DNA of 64,000 nt. It comes from Calliphora vicina (lineage: Eukaryota > Arthropoda > Insecta > Diptera > Calliphoridae). Location of the stretch: positions 20,277,701 through 20,341,700 of the forward strand of contig NC_088783.1 of NCBI RefSeq assembly GCF_958450345.1. The letters run 5' to 3'. The notes under the pieces were generated by a model. The model saw only the letters and a program-made list of their open reading frames with translations, made no database searches and was not told the origin of the DNA. Shown in pieces: positions 12,295 through 23,120 of the stretch; the stretch's first letter is position 1; each line of letters begins with the position of its first letter. Made by a program: the position numbers and the translations under genes.

Positions 12295-12590
12295 ACACGC
12301 AAAGAAAAAATATAGTTGCGCATGGTTACTGTAACCATTTCAATATTGTTACAAGTTTTTTTAACTATATTATAGTCACAGTAACCATTTACATGATTGT
12401 GTCACAAGCATATACTTGTTTACTGTAACCATATATATGGTTGATACAATCATGTGAATCATAAATTAACCATATTATGGTTACCACAATCATGTAAATA
12501 GTTACTGTGACTATAATATTGTTAAAAATCTTGTAACACTATTTAAATGGTTACAGTAACCATGCCCAATTATATTTTTTCTCTGCGTGT
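12295..12590. mobile_element. Palindromic MITE with arms over 100 bp
   Basis: The left end ACACGCAAAGAAAAAATATA and the right end TATATTTTTTCTCTGCGTGT are inverted. Each arm continues through GCATGGTTACTGTAACCATTT, GTTACAAG, a TATTATAGTCACAGTAAC phrase and CATGATTGTG. A 4-bp direct repeat ACAT flanks the element (12291-12294 and 12591-12594). There is no ORF. The whole unit could fold into one long hairpin. Confidence 0.85.
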
Positions 12591-12594
12591 ACAT

Positions 12595-13110
12595 ATAGAC
12601 ACAATGTCAATGTACATAACTCTGATAATTTCTGGCTTAAAGGTAAATAAGCAAGTATTCCTGTACTATACTTCTACTAGTAGATTACACATCAGTACAA
12701 ATATATAAAATATTAAAACATACTAATACCCCATACCCTTATTGCTTTACATAAAATTGTATTGATGTTCTTTTTAAATGAATTTTTTTCTTATTTTATT
12801 TGCCATGTCTTGTTTTCTATAAATCTCGATTCGTTTTCATATTTGTTTTTTTTTTATTTTGGTTGCCAGCGCATTAAGCTTTTACTGCTTTTGCCGTTGG
12901 CTCCATGTTACCTGAACCTTAAAAAGGAGCTGGGAAAATAGCATGAAGAAATAATTTTTTCTTCCTGGCGTTTATTTTTTTGTTCATCTTGTTTCTATTC
13001 CATTATATGCTGTGCCAGAGGATTCTTTTTATTTAACCTTTATAACATTTGATGGAAAGCCATTTTTTTCATACGTATGTACGTTCTTTCTGCACTTACA
13101 CACATGTACT
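12595..13110. other. Intergenic DNA, no gene seen
   Basis: AT-rich sequence with T-tracts and slightly more complex text around 12870-12920. No splice-bounded exon, RNA gene or repeat terminus is convincing. Confidence 0.35.
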
Positions 13111-13560
13111 GTAATGAAAGACTGAATAAATATAAAAGCTGGCACATACCTGTACAACAGTGTACATTAGGGTGGCGCCAAATCTTTGGATCTAGAAAAT
13201 ATTATTTGGATATTAGGAAATAAAAATATTTTGATCCAACTTTCAATCAACTATTTCCATTTTAAAACCTTAATGGAACAGTATCACAACAAAAGTTAAG
13301 CATTTGCAATAGTTTCAAATATTTCAAGTATTTTATCGGACCGGAAATTTTATATTCTTCCATACGAAAAATCTGAAATTAAACCATTTTTTGATATACG
13401 AAACCTTAGTTAAAAATATCAAAAAATGGTCAGTTTGTTGAACCAACCTAATGTATATGAATGAAGAAATAAATGGTTAAAGTAATGGAAGACTGCATGA
13501 ATATAAAAGCTGATGTACACCTAAACACACAAACATTCATGTATATCTTCATTAGGGTGG
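13111..13560. repeat. Short segmental duplication with TTAGGGTGGC-type element
   Basis: The phrase GTAATGAAAGACTGAATAAA plus TATAAAAGCTGG at 13111 recurs at 13482 as GTAATGGAAGACTGCATGAA plus TATAAAAGCTGA. Each copy is followed by ATTAGGGTGGC (13166 and 13551). The first unit ends CCAACCTAATG near 13444-13454. That is an imperfect inverse of TTAGGGTGGC and suggests a TA-flanked MITE of about 285 bp. Related starts occur at 51958 and 55820. The flanking duplication is seen directly; the MITE interpretation is inferred. Confidence 0.5.
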
Positions 13561-13724
13561 CTCTTATATTGACTTTTTACGATTTTCGGTGCTCCAAAAA
13601 TCTAAAAATAGTTCGTTGCCAACTAAAAACCAAATTCTGAAAGTTTTAGCGAAATCGGATAACGTTTATAGTTTTCACATTTTATTTAAAGTTTCGAGTT
13701 TTGGGTCAAAGTAACAACATTTTC

Positions 13725-15241
13725 AACAAAAAAAAAGTTATATTCGGCTGTGCCGAATCTTATATACTCTTCATCAAATTTAAAAATAAAATGTATTTTT
13801 TTTTAATTTTTTAGCGAAATAAATTGTATGGCAAATTTTTAAAACAAAAAATAATTCGAGGTAAAAAATATTTTTCCCGATTTTTACACTTACTTTGGCC
13901 TTATATACGCCCTTGCAAAGCTCTTTGATATCCATATTGGATATCCATATTGTCTGTATTAATGACTTAGTAACCCAGATATAGATCAAAAAGTGGTGAA
14001 AAATCGATGTTATCCTGGGGTTTTCCTTATATCTCAGCCATTTGTGGGCCGATTGTCTCGATTTTAAAAAGCAATCTAAGATGGACTACAGTGGATATAT
14101 TCGTGTAAGTTTTTTGAAGGCTTCGAAAAGTTGATTTCAACTGACAGAAATAGCTATATCCGCAATGCAGAATATTTGTATATTAGAGTGTCCCAAATTT
14201 TTTTTTTTTGGAATTTTGTAACGCATACCCTGTATTTTTTTTTATATATATAAAACTATAGTTAAATATAAAATTTTGTATTTCTATCATGATTTCAACC
14301 CGTGCCGACTTGCGATTTAGTTTTGAGGTGCATTTACAAGGGGAAAAAATGCAATTTTTTCAGTTTTTGTAAAAATTTTGCCATTAAATAATTACTTTTG
14401 CAATTTAATTTAAAAGAATCGAAATGTGAACGTAATTGTCGTTCTAATAAGATATAAAACACAAAAATTGGTTAAAAAATTTTAAAGTTATTAAAAAATC
14501 GCCAGGCCATTAATATGTCTCAGGCCACATAGAAATGTAGGAACAAAATGAACATATTTTAAGAAATGAGTTTTTGTCTTCGTTGGATACTGTTAACCTA
14601 TTCGCAGGTGTAACCAAAAAAAAATATTTTTTTTAACGGCAGCTTCAAAACTCCATTTCAAATTTTTCAAAATTTTGTTAAACAAATTTCAGAATTTTTT
14701 GATCATCACATGGGGATTTATTTACAACATAATAGGGAATAAAAATATGAAAAAGTATGACAATACCTCCTATAGTTTTTCCGTACCTGCGATTTAAATT
14801 TTGCAATTTTCGAGAAAATATAATTTTTTGGCCATATTTTGGCGAATGAGCCGAATTTCCTTACTGTTATGATTTTTAAGTAAAGCTATTCAGAATATTA
14901 TAGTCCAATTAATTTTAAATATAGTCTGAAAGTTTTACTAAAATCGGAAAACGTTAACCCTTAAATCGTGAAGGTCAAATGTAAATTTTTTCAATATTTG
15001 GAATTTCTAATGGAAAGATAACGATATTTTTGGGCCGATTTTGATGAAACTTAAGAAAAATATAACATGATGTCTAAAATTTATAATAAACAGCACAAAA
15101 ATTAAAATTAACCCTTAATAGCATTTTTTTGGGACACTCTAATGTATATACTTTATGGGGTCGCAAATGAAAAATGTGAAAATTTCAAATGGAACGACAA
15201 ACTTATACCTTTACCGCTTATCAAGTCATGGTGAAGGGTAT
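13725..15241 (-). mobile_element. Helentron/mini-me-like element, family 2, copy 2b, split
   Basis: Read on the minus strand. The 3' hairpin ATTCGGCTGTGCCGAAT lies at 13742-13758. The 5' end TACCCTTCACCATGAC-type text lies near 15226-15241. The body is interrupted between 14185 and 15140 by a complete GAGTGTCCC element, and the two halves rejoin in order (AGAATATTTGTATAT, then ATGTATATACTTTATGGGGT). It is non-coding. Confidence 0.7.
14186..15139 (+). mobile_element. GAGTGTCCC-family TA-flanked DNA element, copy A (complete)
   Basis: The left end is GAGTGTCCCAAATTTTTTT and the right end AAAAAAA-type tract then TTTTTTTGGGACACTC. TA lies on both sides (14184-14185 and 15140-15141) at the insertion point in family 2 copy 2b. 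Length is 954 bp. It has no transposase ORF, so it is a non-autonomous member with Tc1/mariner-type TA targeting. Related copies lie at 9438 (C), 16126 (B) and 42830 (D), and their interiors align over hundreds of bases. Confidence 0.85.
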
Positions 15242-15339
15242 GGTTGGTTGCTTAACGTGATAGTTCACTGCGCGCGAATAGTCAAGTGTAGTGTCAGATG
15301 TAGTGTCATTTACATCGTAATGTTTATTAGAATGTCGAA

Positions 15340-17001
15340 GTTACACTGTGTGTAATTTTTTGAGTCATGGAAATTTAACCATATACGGACACCACTACTT
15401 GATAAAAGACCAAAAGAAAAGACCCATGTCTCCCAGTTTGTCCCAAAGTCATGCACTTTTTTATAGGCCCCCAAAGATTTAGGGCCTCGGTGTCATTTTT
15501 GCAAAAAAAATGTGACCATTTTCTCATTCTCATATCTTGCAAACAGTTCGGAATTTTGATTTACTCTCTGAGGCAAAGTTGTAGTCCTTGTCATAAAGAA
15601 CAAAATTTGTAAATATATAAAATCTAAAACCCTTCATCAAGATCAAAACCACAAAAAACTTTATTCGAATATAATTTTAGAAATAATTTTTTTTAAAGAA
15701 TGCTTTAGTTTATAATAATTTAATAGTATATGGCCTAAAATACTTAATTCCTTTAGTTTTTTCTTACTAACTTATATTTAAGAATCATTCCTAGGAAGTA
15801 CATATTTTCTAGAAAGTTGTTTATTGAGATCTTAGTTACATTTTTGTAGTTGATTGTGTCCTTGAATTTTGAACGGTTTGCTACCTATGTATCTGAACAG
15901 GGGAAAAAAGGAGGAAGTTTTTTTGATTTTATATGTTCAAAATGTTTGTTCTTTATAACAAGGGCTACAATTTTGCCTCAGAGAGTAAATCAAAATTCCG
16001 AACTGTTTGCAAGATATGAGACGGAGAAATTTATCACTTTTTTGCAAAAATGACACCGAGGACCCAAATCTTTGGGGACCCATAAAAATAAGTGCATGAC
16101 TTTGGGCAAATCTGGGAGACACATAACATTTCGCTATTTTTCCATGAGAAATTCCAATTATTAAAAAATTTTACCTTCTCGATTTATGGGTTAACGTTTT
16201 CCGATTTAGTAAAACTTTCAGACTATATTTAAAATTACATGGACTATAATATTCTGAATAGCTTTTACTTAAAACTCGTAACAGTAAGGAAATTCGGCTC
16301 ATTCTCCAAAATATCTCCAAAAAATTAGTTTTTCTCGAAAATCGCAAAATTTAAATCGCAGGTACGGAAAAACTATAGGAGATATTGACATAATTTTTTC
16401 ACATTTTTATTCCCTATTATGTTGGCAATAAATCCCCAAGTGATGATCAACAAACTCTGAAATTTGTTTAACAAAATTTTTAAAAATTTGAAATTGGAGT
16501 TTTGAAACTGCCGTTAAAAAAAATAATTTTTTTTGGTCATACCTGCGAATAGGTTAACGGTATCCTACGAAGACAAAAACTCATATACAAGTAAATATGT
16601 ATATATTTTATGTACAAATTAGCTCTTATTTTAATATTTCTCAAAATATGTTAATTTTGTTCCTAAGTGGCCTGGGACACGTTAATGGCCTGGCGATTTT
16701 TTAATAACTTTAACATTTTTTTACCAATTTTTGTGTTTTATGTCTTATTAGAACGACAATTACGTACACTAATAAATTCTTTTAAATTAAATTGCAAAAG
16801 TAATTATTTAATGGCAAAATTTTTATAAAAACTGAAAAAATTGCATTTTTTTCCCATTGTAAATGCACCACAAAACTAAATCGCAAGTCGGCACGGGTTG
16901 CAATCATGATAGAAAGACAAAATTTCACATATAAGAGGGTATGCGTTCCGAAATTCCCAAAAAAAATTTTGGGACACTCTAGTGTCCGTATATGGTTATC
17001 T
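15340..17001. mobile_element. Fold-back element G, copy G1, split by copy B
   Basis: The left end is GTTACACTGTGTGTAATTTT, then GAGTCATGGAAATTTAACCA and TATACGGACACCACTAC. A long arm (about 15340-15690) is repeated in reverse complement from about 15930 to 16125. Shared text includes CAAACAGTTCGGAATTTTGA and TTACTCTCTGAGGCAAAGTT. The outer right end (GTGTCCGTATATGGTTATC) reappears after the inserted copy B. The element has no transposase. The several 60-70 aa frames here arise from the arms and are spurious. Confidence 0.75.
16126..16979 (-). mobile_element. GAGTGTCCC-family element, copy B (left end deleted)
   Basis: Reverse-orientation copy of the element at 14186-15139. Its plus-strand right terminus AAAATTTTGGGACACTC ends at 16979 and is followed by TA. 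The other terminus and about 20 bp of the host fold-back element are missing at the 16125/16126 junction, which indicates a deletion after insertion. The interior matches copy A closely. Confidence 0.75.
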
Positions 17002-17477
17002 TTTTTCGTGTTGCACTGTGTTATTAAAAACAAATCATTAAGTCTTAATGACAATACTTTTCTGCTGTGACTGACAAGTCTAAGTTCATAATCTATTCTT
17101 TCGATTGGCTACAAATTTGGATGTCACAACAAATCAGTTCTCTCTGTTTACTAACTTTAATTAAATTTATTATTTTATCCAAATAATCATTAATACAAAA
17201 CTATTTTGTTTATTTGAAAATATTGCTATTTTGAACCAAAACTCGAAATTTCAAATAAAACATGCAAATAATTCGATTATTCTCAAATATTCAGTGTTTG
17301 GTTTTTAGATGATGGAGAAAAATATTGGAAAGTGCAAAATAAAGGCCACCTTAATGCTCACATTCAGTAATTGTATTTGGAATTTCTATTTTGTTGTGCA
17401 GAGAGCCGAATTTGTACAAAACGTCACTATACTTTTGATTCTAAACATAGAAAATAGAATCAGTCCACAAAGGCATA

Positions 17478-17708
17478 CAGTGAGCCTCAAAAGTGAGTAA
17501 ACAGCAGCGAATTTTTTGATTTTTTAAGATCATGAAAATCATTATAGTCCGACTTAAATCTATATTTTTCACAACCAAAGATATTATTCAAGCCAATCTC
17601 TATCAAACCGAAACTTTAAAATTTTAATCATGGATAAATTTTAGAATTTTCATTATCTTAAAAAATATCCAATAATTTTTGGTGTATACTCACTTTTGCG
17701 GCTCACTG
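17478..17708. mobile_element. TA-flanked MITE, TIR CAGTGAGCC..
   Basis: The left end CAGTGAGCCTCAAAAGTGAG and the reverse complement of the right end CAGTGAGCCGCAAAAGTGAG differ at one base. Inverted similarity continues for about 60 bp (TTTTTTAAGATCATGAAAAT against TTTTTTAAGATAATGAAAAT). TA flanks both sides (17476-17477, 17709-17710). Length is 231 bp, with no ORF. It is Tc1/mariner-type by target site. Confidence 0.88.
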
Positions 17709-17710
17709 TA

Positions 17711-18560
17711 TATACTTACAATATAACAAGATATACTAAATAGATTGGACAAGAATCTAAAATCCAAGATTTAATATTTTAAGTCAAATGTCTCTCGAAA
17801 TATAAATTTTGATTTACAAGAGTTTTGAAATCCTTAAAATCTGTTTTATCAGTTTAAAAATATAAATTTTGTTCAGTTGATACTCAAGTGTTTATAGAGA
17901 CCGGGTCAACAACTTAGCACATATTACCAGGCCATTCAAGAAAACGTCTGTTCCGTAATAAGCACCTCTTCGAAATTTATTGTATACCTATATTTTCGTT
18001 CAACTGTTCAAAAAAAAAAAACTTTACAAGATTTTTTGTTTATTTATGTCCACTTGTTTGTGTGATGCTTTTGTGTATACAAAGAAAAAAACGTATTAAA
18101 ATTAAACATCATACAAATGTTGTACCATAAAAATCGTTTAAGCATTCTATGAGTTTTAACTTGATTCAAGATGTGCACATCAACTTTATTTACAGACGAA
18201 ATCAAATGTTCTCTCTAACATGGAGTTCATATGTAACTATTTTGCTGCAGTTATTTCGTATTAAATAAATGATGCGTATTGTATTGATAGTGGTCAGTTC
18301 CTGTTTAAATGAACTATAAAATCAAAGATATAAATAAAGTTATAAATCGGATTTTGGGTTGTTTAGAGAGTTAAACAAGAGAAAGAAATAAAAATAAATG
18401 ACAAATAAATGAGTTACAGTTTTTATTTTATTATAGCAAAGTACATACACCCTACAGTCAAAAATTAAATTTATAAATCATAAAATTCGTACGAATGTGA
18501 AAACTAAAAGGTATTTAGTTTAGTTCAGATTACTCCGTACCCGATGAAAATTATTATAGA
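17711..18560. other. AT-rich intergenic DNA, no gene seen
   Basis: No ORF, RNA gene or repeat end could be supported. It contains microsatellite-like A and T tracts only. Confidence 0.35.
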
Positions 18561-18562
18561 AA

Positions 18563-19340
18563 GTCGGTGTAATTTTTCCATAAAAGTGATCATTTTCTCA
18601 GGCTCATATCTTGCAAACAGTTCTGAATTATGATTTACTCTCTGACCCATAGTTGTAGCCCTTGTCATAAAAAACAAAAATTGTAAACGGATAAAATCAA
18701 AAAAACTTCATCTTCAAGATCAAAATCGCAAAAAAAAAACTTTAAAAAATTCGATTTTTTTAAAATTTTTTCCCCTGTTCAGGTCCATAGGTAGCAAACC
18801 ATTCAGAGGAAATAATCAACTATAAAAATGTACCTAAGATCTCAGTAAAGAACTTTCTAGAACATATGAACTTTCTAGGAATGATTCTTAACACCGTTTA
18901 GGTAGGTCAATATAAGTTAGTAAGAAAAAACTAAAGGAATTAAATGTTTTGGACCATAAATTAAATTATTATAAACTAAAGCATACTTCTAGACATCTTT
19001 ATAAGAAATTATTTCTAAATTTATTTCGATTTTTTTAAATTGTTTGCGATTTTGTTCTTGAAGATGAAGTTTTTTTGATTTTATATGTTCACAACTTTTG
19101 TTCTTTATGACAAAGACTACAATTTACTTCAGAGAGTAAGTCAAAATTCCGAACTGTTTGCAAGATATGTGCCTGAGAAAATTATCACTTTTTTGCAAAA
19201 ATGACACCAAGGTCCCAAATCTTTAGGGGCCCTTAAAAAGTGCATGACTTTGGGCAAAACTGGGAGACACGGGTCTTTTATCACGTACTGGTGTCCGTAT
19301 ATGGTTATATTTCCATGACTTCAAAAATTACACACAGATT
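18563..19340. mobile_element. Fold-back element G, copy G2
   Basis: The left arm starts inside the consensus (TCGGTGTAATTTTTCCATAA), so its outermost about 100 bp is missing. The right arm is complete to AAAATTACACACAG. Arms with GCTCATATCTTGCAAACAGT and its inverse (ACTGTTTGCAAGATATG) face each other around a central region with ACACCGTTTAGGTAGG. That central phrase is shared with copy G3. Confidence 0.75.
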
Positions 19341-19572
19341 AACGTATGTGGTCAATGCAAACATGTTTAAATATTTCATGCATGCTTTTAAGAGTGAAAA
19401 ATAAATAAATAATACTTGCATAATCTTTCTGCTTTAAAAAAAATATTAAGTAGTTTTCTATGGAAACTATATAAGTGATGTTTTTGTAGCAGATCGTTTT
19501 TACAAAAGCTAAAGAAGCAAAATCAAAAGTTACGATTATTTTCGCTTGCGTAAAATTTCTGTGATAGACATA

Positions 19573-20084
19573 CAGTGGTGGCCAGGAATTTAAGACAAAA
19601 ATTGTTTGCTAAATTTCACGTGATTGTCAATTATTTTTTCAAATATTTCCACAAATATGTATGCATGAGGACTGTTTTAACACACAAGTGTGTTTTATTC
19701 GACTGTGTCAATTCATACATATTCATCACGAACACATAAAATTGTTCTACAACTTGACCAAAATTTTTTTTTTTTAAATAAACATTTATATCATTATATT
19801 TTTATTATTATAAAATATTCGGACCAAATTTCGTATTTTTAGTTGCATTAGTTTCGGTCATATCATGTTATTAACAGCGGATATTCGCTGAGGTGGGTCA
19901 ACGTATTTCCACATATCTTTGTCCATATATGTTTTACCGATTTTTCTAAACATTTTTCAGAAACTAGAAACATTAATAATAAATTTCATACCCTTAGAGG
20001 TCCTTTTATTTTGGCTCTATCGCACTTAAAATTCAGTTGATGAACAAAATTCAAGTATTTGTCTTAAATTGGTGGCCACCACTG
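19573..20084. mobile_element. TA-flanked MITE, TIR CAGTGGTGGCC..
   Basis: The left end is CAGTGGTGGCCAGGAATTTA + AGACA. The right end in reverse complement is CAGTGGTGGCCACCAATTTA + AGACA. TA lies on both sides (19571-19572, 20085-20086). Length is 512 bp, with no transposase reading frame. The terminal CAGTG and TA target are typical of Tc1-like elements. Confidence 0.88.
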
Positions 20085-20442
20085 TAAATGTAATTTTTTT
20101 CATTTTAATAAATAATGAATAAATTACAAAAACTATTGAAAAAAAGACACTATAAGAATTGCATTAACTTTCGATGGAGACCAAAGTTTTCTCCATTTTA
20201 TGAGTTTAAGTTTATTTATAGAACGATGAGCATGTTTAGGTATTTATAAGTCGTTGTTGTTTAACTCTATTTTACTGTCTATTTGTTTCTTGTAACCTGA
20301 ACCACAATTGAATTTACTTTTCGTCATTTAAAAAAAATATACAATTTTATTACTTTTTACCGAAGACATTACATACTACAGTTTTTACTTTTAGCTTTCA
20401 TGAAAATTAAATTATATTTTTACGAAAAAGCTTTATACATAC

Positions 20443-22436
20443 ATATCGCACTTGTTCAACAATGCTGTATTAACTCAAAATTTTTAAAAATTCACTTTTT
20501 GCAAGAAATCAACTAACAACATCAATATCTATCTACTGTAAAAATTTCAACGTATTCCGATTACTCTTTCATCTCGAAAACCACATTTGAGACAATTTTC
20601 GTGATAATTAGTGACTACCTTGTATAAAAAAAAAAGTATTATTTTGAGTTAGTACAACAATTTATTATTTTGAATTGAGCCTTTATTCAAGTTAAAAATA
20701 ACACTGCGGAACAGAGATTTTGGTGCCCGAGATTTGAACTACCTTTTGTACACGTTGATGAACCCTCATTACTATGTTATAATTGTTTTTTTTCAGTCAG
20801 CTCGCGTTTTCGAAATATCGCGGTTTTTATATTTTCATTGAATACCCTATTTTTATGTGTTTTTCTTCAAAATTTTGGGTAATGCAATTAAGAACGTGCA
20901 ATTTTTTTAGCATGAGACTGGTCTACATAAACATATCCTTCTTTTGAGTATAATAATTCTGATGGATATTTTGGCATATTTGTCTGATCTTTCGGGAAAG
21001 TTGAAATTTTATTTTTTTAGCTTTATCCTTAATAAAATTGTGCATTATGAAAATTTTAAATAAAAATTTATCACTGCATATTCATGGCATTATAGCGAAT
21101 ATAGTTTATAATTAAAATGAAAAATTAGTTAAAAATTTAATGAAATATTTAGATAATATGCCGAAATTTTATATCCTAAAAAACAATTTTTTTTATAAAT
21201 AAATTTTTAGGTAGTCATTATTCTTATTTTTTAATACACATTTAAATCTAACTACATCAATGTAAATACTTCATTTGACGTTTTTAAAATATTGCGAATT
21301 TTGTATTTAAGTGATTTACAGCGTTTTTGGTGAAAATATCTTAATTTTTTTTTAAAAAAACTAGTATTTTACAGAAAAAAATAAATTTTTACAAACATAT
21401 AGATTTATTTCTACATTATATATCCAGGAATTTTCTATGTTGCGAATTTGAATACCAAAGTAAGCAAAATACAATTGGAGAACAGTGTTGTAATTGATTT
21501 TCGCTGATCTTTTAACATATATTCGTCACAAATGTAACAAAACATATTAGGATTTTTAACACAGTATCTCATCTTACTAGCCATAATGAAATAATATAAC
21601 AAGAGAAATTATATTTATAAAAACAAGCAGGTGTAAACCATTCAAGTTACGAATATTTATATAGTTTTTTTAATATGAAATACATATGAAAAATACTGTA
21701 AAACTTTGAGTTATTTGCCAAATAGTTTAGTATATTTTCAGCGAATTTTCAATATTTTTATATAAATTAGTTTATTGATAAGTTTTTATTGTACATAGTG
21801 AAAAAAGACTTGTAAGGATGAAACTGAAAAAAGGTTAATTTTCAACATCCTTGCGATATCACCAATATATTCTGAAACTTAGATAAACAAAATTGATGTC
21901 AAAGAAAAGATAATTTTGTGAAGAATACCAGTACAAAGATGCGTTTTTAATTTTAGTCTCCATTTATGAAATAATACAGAATAACCAAAAAAAATAAAAC
22001 CGCGATATCTTGAAAACAAGAGCTCCTCAAAAAAACTAAATATAGTTTTGACTATGTAATGTCCCATACATGTTTTATCAAAAACATTTTCCGCGGCACC
22101 AAAATAAAATGTCAATTTTGTTCCTCTGTGTAATCAAATTGTTTTATTTAAATTTGGTTGTATTTTGAGTTGATACTGTTTTGTTGATAAAATAATACAA
22201 AAAAATATCGAGAAGTTTCAGAAAAATGGTATTAACTCAAAAAATTTATTTATTTTGCAATAATTGCAAAAATTTTAAAGAACAACTATGTAAATATATT
22301 TTCAAATGGAATTTGCTTAATATGATGTATTCGGATTTTCAAATTTTCTTAAAATGTAATCACAAACAGTTTTTGGCCTCTACTGAACATTTTAAAATTT
22401 TGAGTTAATACAGTATTGTTGAACGAGTGCCATATA
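20443..22436. mobile_element. Element E with TIR GCACT(T/C)GTTCAACAA, copy E1
   Basis: The left end is GCACTTGTTCAACAATGCTG then TATTAACTCAAAATTTTT. The right end in reverse complement is GCACTCGTTCAACAATACTG then TATTAACTCAAAATTTT. Both ends lie in TATAT-type flanks. Removing the nested element at 20702-22130 leaves about 560 bp with no ORF. The phrase TTTTGAGTTAATACA recurs inside. A second, deleted copy lies at 37056-37419. Confidence 0.8.
20702..22130. mobile_element. Element I nested in E, TAA target duplication (PIF/Harbinger-type)
   Basis: The left terminus is CACTGCGGAACAGAGATTTT and the right terminus in reverse complement CACAGAGGAACAAAATTGAC. Imperfect inverted similarity extends inward for over 100 bp, including ATATCGCGGTTTTTAT against ATATCGCGGTTTTATT. 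TAA flanks both sides (20699-20701, 22131-22133). The related copy E2 at 37.3 kb lacks it and reads straight through GTTAAAAATAATCAAATTG, which is the empty site. Length is 1429 bp with no intact transposase. The 78-aa minus frame (21879-22115) spans the arm and is probably spurious. Superfamily is inferred from the 3-bp target. Confidence 0.8.
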
Positions 22437-22761
22437 TTTATTTTGTTTAGAATCAAGTACAATTTTGAAATCTTACAGTATGAGCATTTAAAACTCAAAT
22501 ACTAATAAATATTAAGTATACGTCACATACGATAAATATAAAATATAAAGTGAGGGGAAAAGGTGATAAATGTAGAACTCCTAAATATAACAAAAATCGG
22601 CTATGTGTGAATTGGGTATGGCTAAGTAATAAAATATATAATTACATAATTAAATTACAAAGTAGGACAGCGAACTACTTTGATTTGTGTCCTATCGTGT
22701 TTTCAATAGACGGATGGTCAAAGCTAGATCGTCTTAGAATCTTATGAGAAAACATAATATA

Positions 22762-23119
22762 CAGGCCTGTCACACATTTTGTTCGGAATGGTTTCAATTC
22801 CGTAGTTTTTATTCCGATCGTTTTCTCTTTTGGTTCTTCAGATTCCGTGTAATTTATTAATGCCAAAAATATTTAATAATTCTGTATTTCTTTATTTTTA
22901 ATTTGACAGCGTTTTTCATATTAAACAAATGTGAAGGTTTTGGTACAGAAATTGACTACAAATTTTAGAAAAGCAAATAATTATAATCCAATATCAATTC
23001 CACTTTGAAAACTGAAAGTGGTTTCATTCCGAAAGAAATTTTCGTTTTACTTTTTCTGAAGAAGCAAAATACGGAATTAATTCCACTTTCGATCGGAATG
23101 GAATTCTGTGACAGGCCTG
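22762..23119. mobile_element. MITE with TIR CAGGCCTGTCACA
   Basis: The left end CAGGCCTGTCACACATTTTG and the right end TGTGACAGGCCTG are inverted, perfect over 13 bp. Looser inverse similarity continues (GGAATGGTTTCAATTCCG; GGAATGGAATTC). ATATA-like sequence lies on both sides, possibly a 4-5 bp duplication. It is inserted at or next to the left terminus of element F (23121). The small frames on both strands are not convincing genes. Confidence 0.75.
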
Positions 23120-23120
23120 A

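Noticed and set aside
16782..17054. 90-aa minus-strand frame
   Set aside because: Lies across the end of GAGTGTCCC copy B and its flank; no protein similarity.
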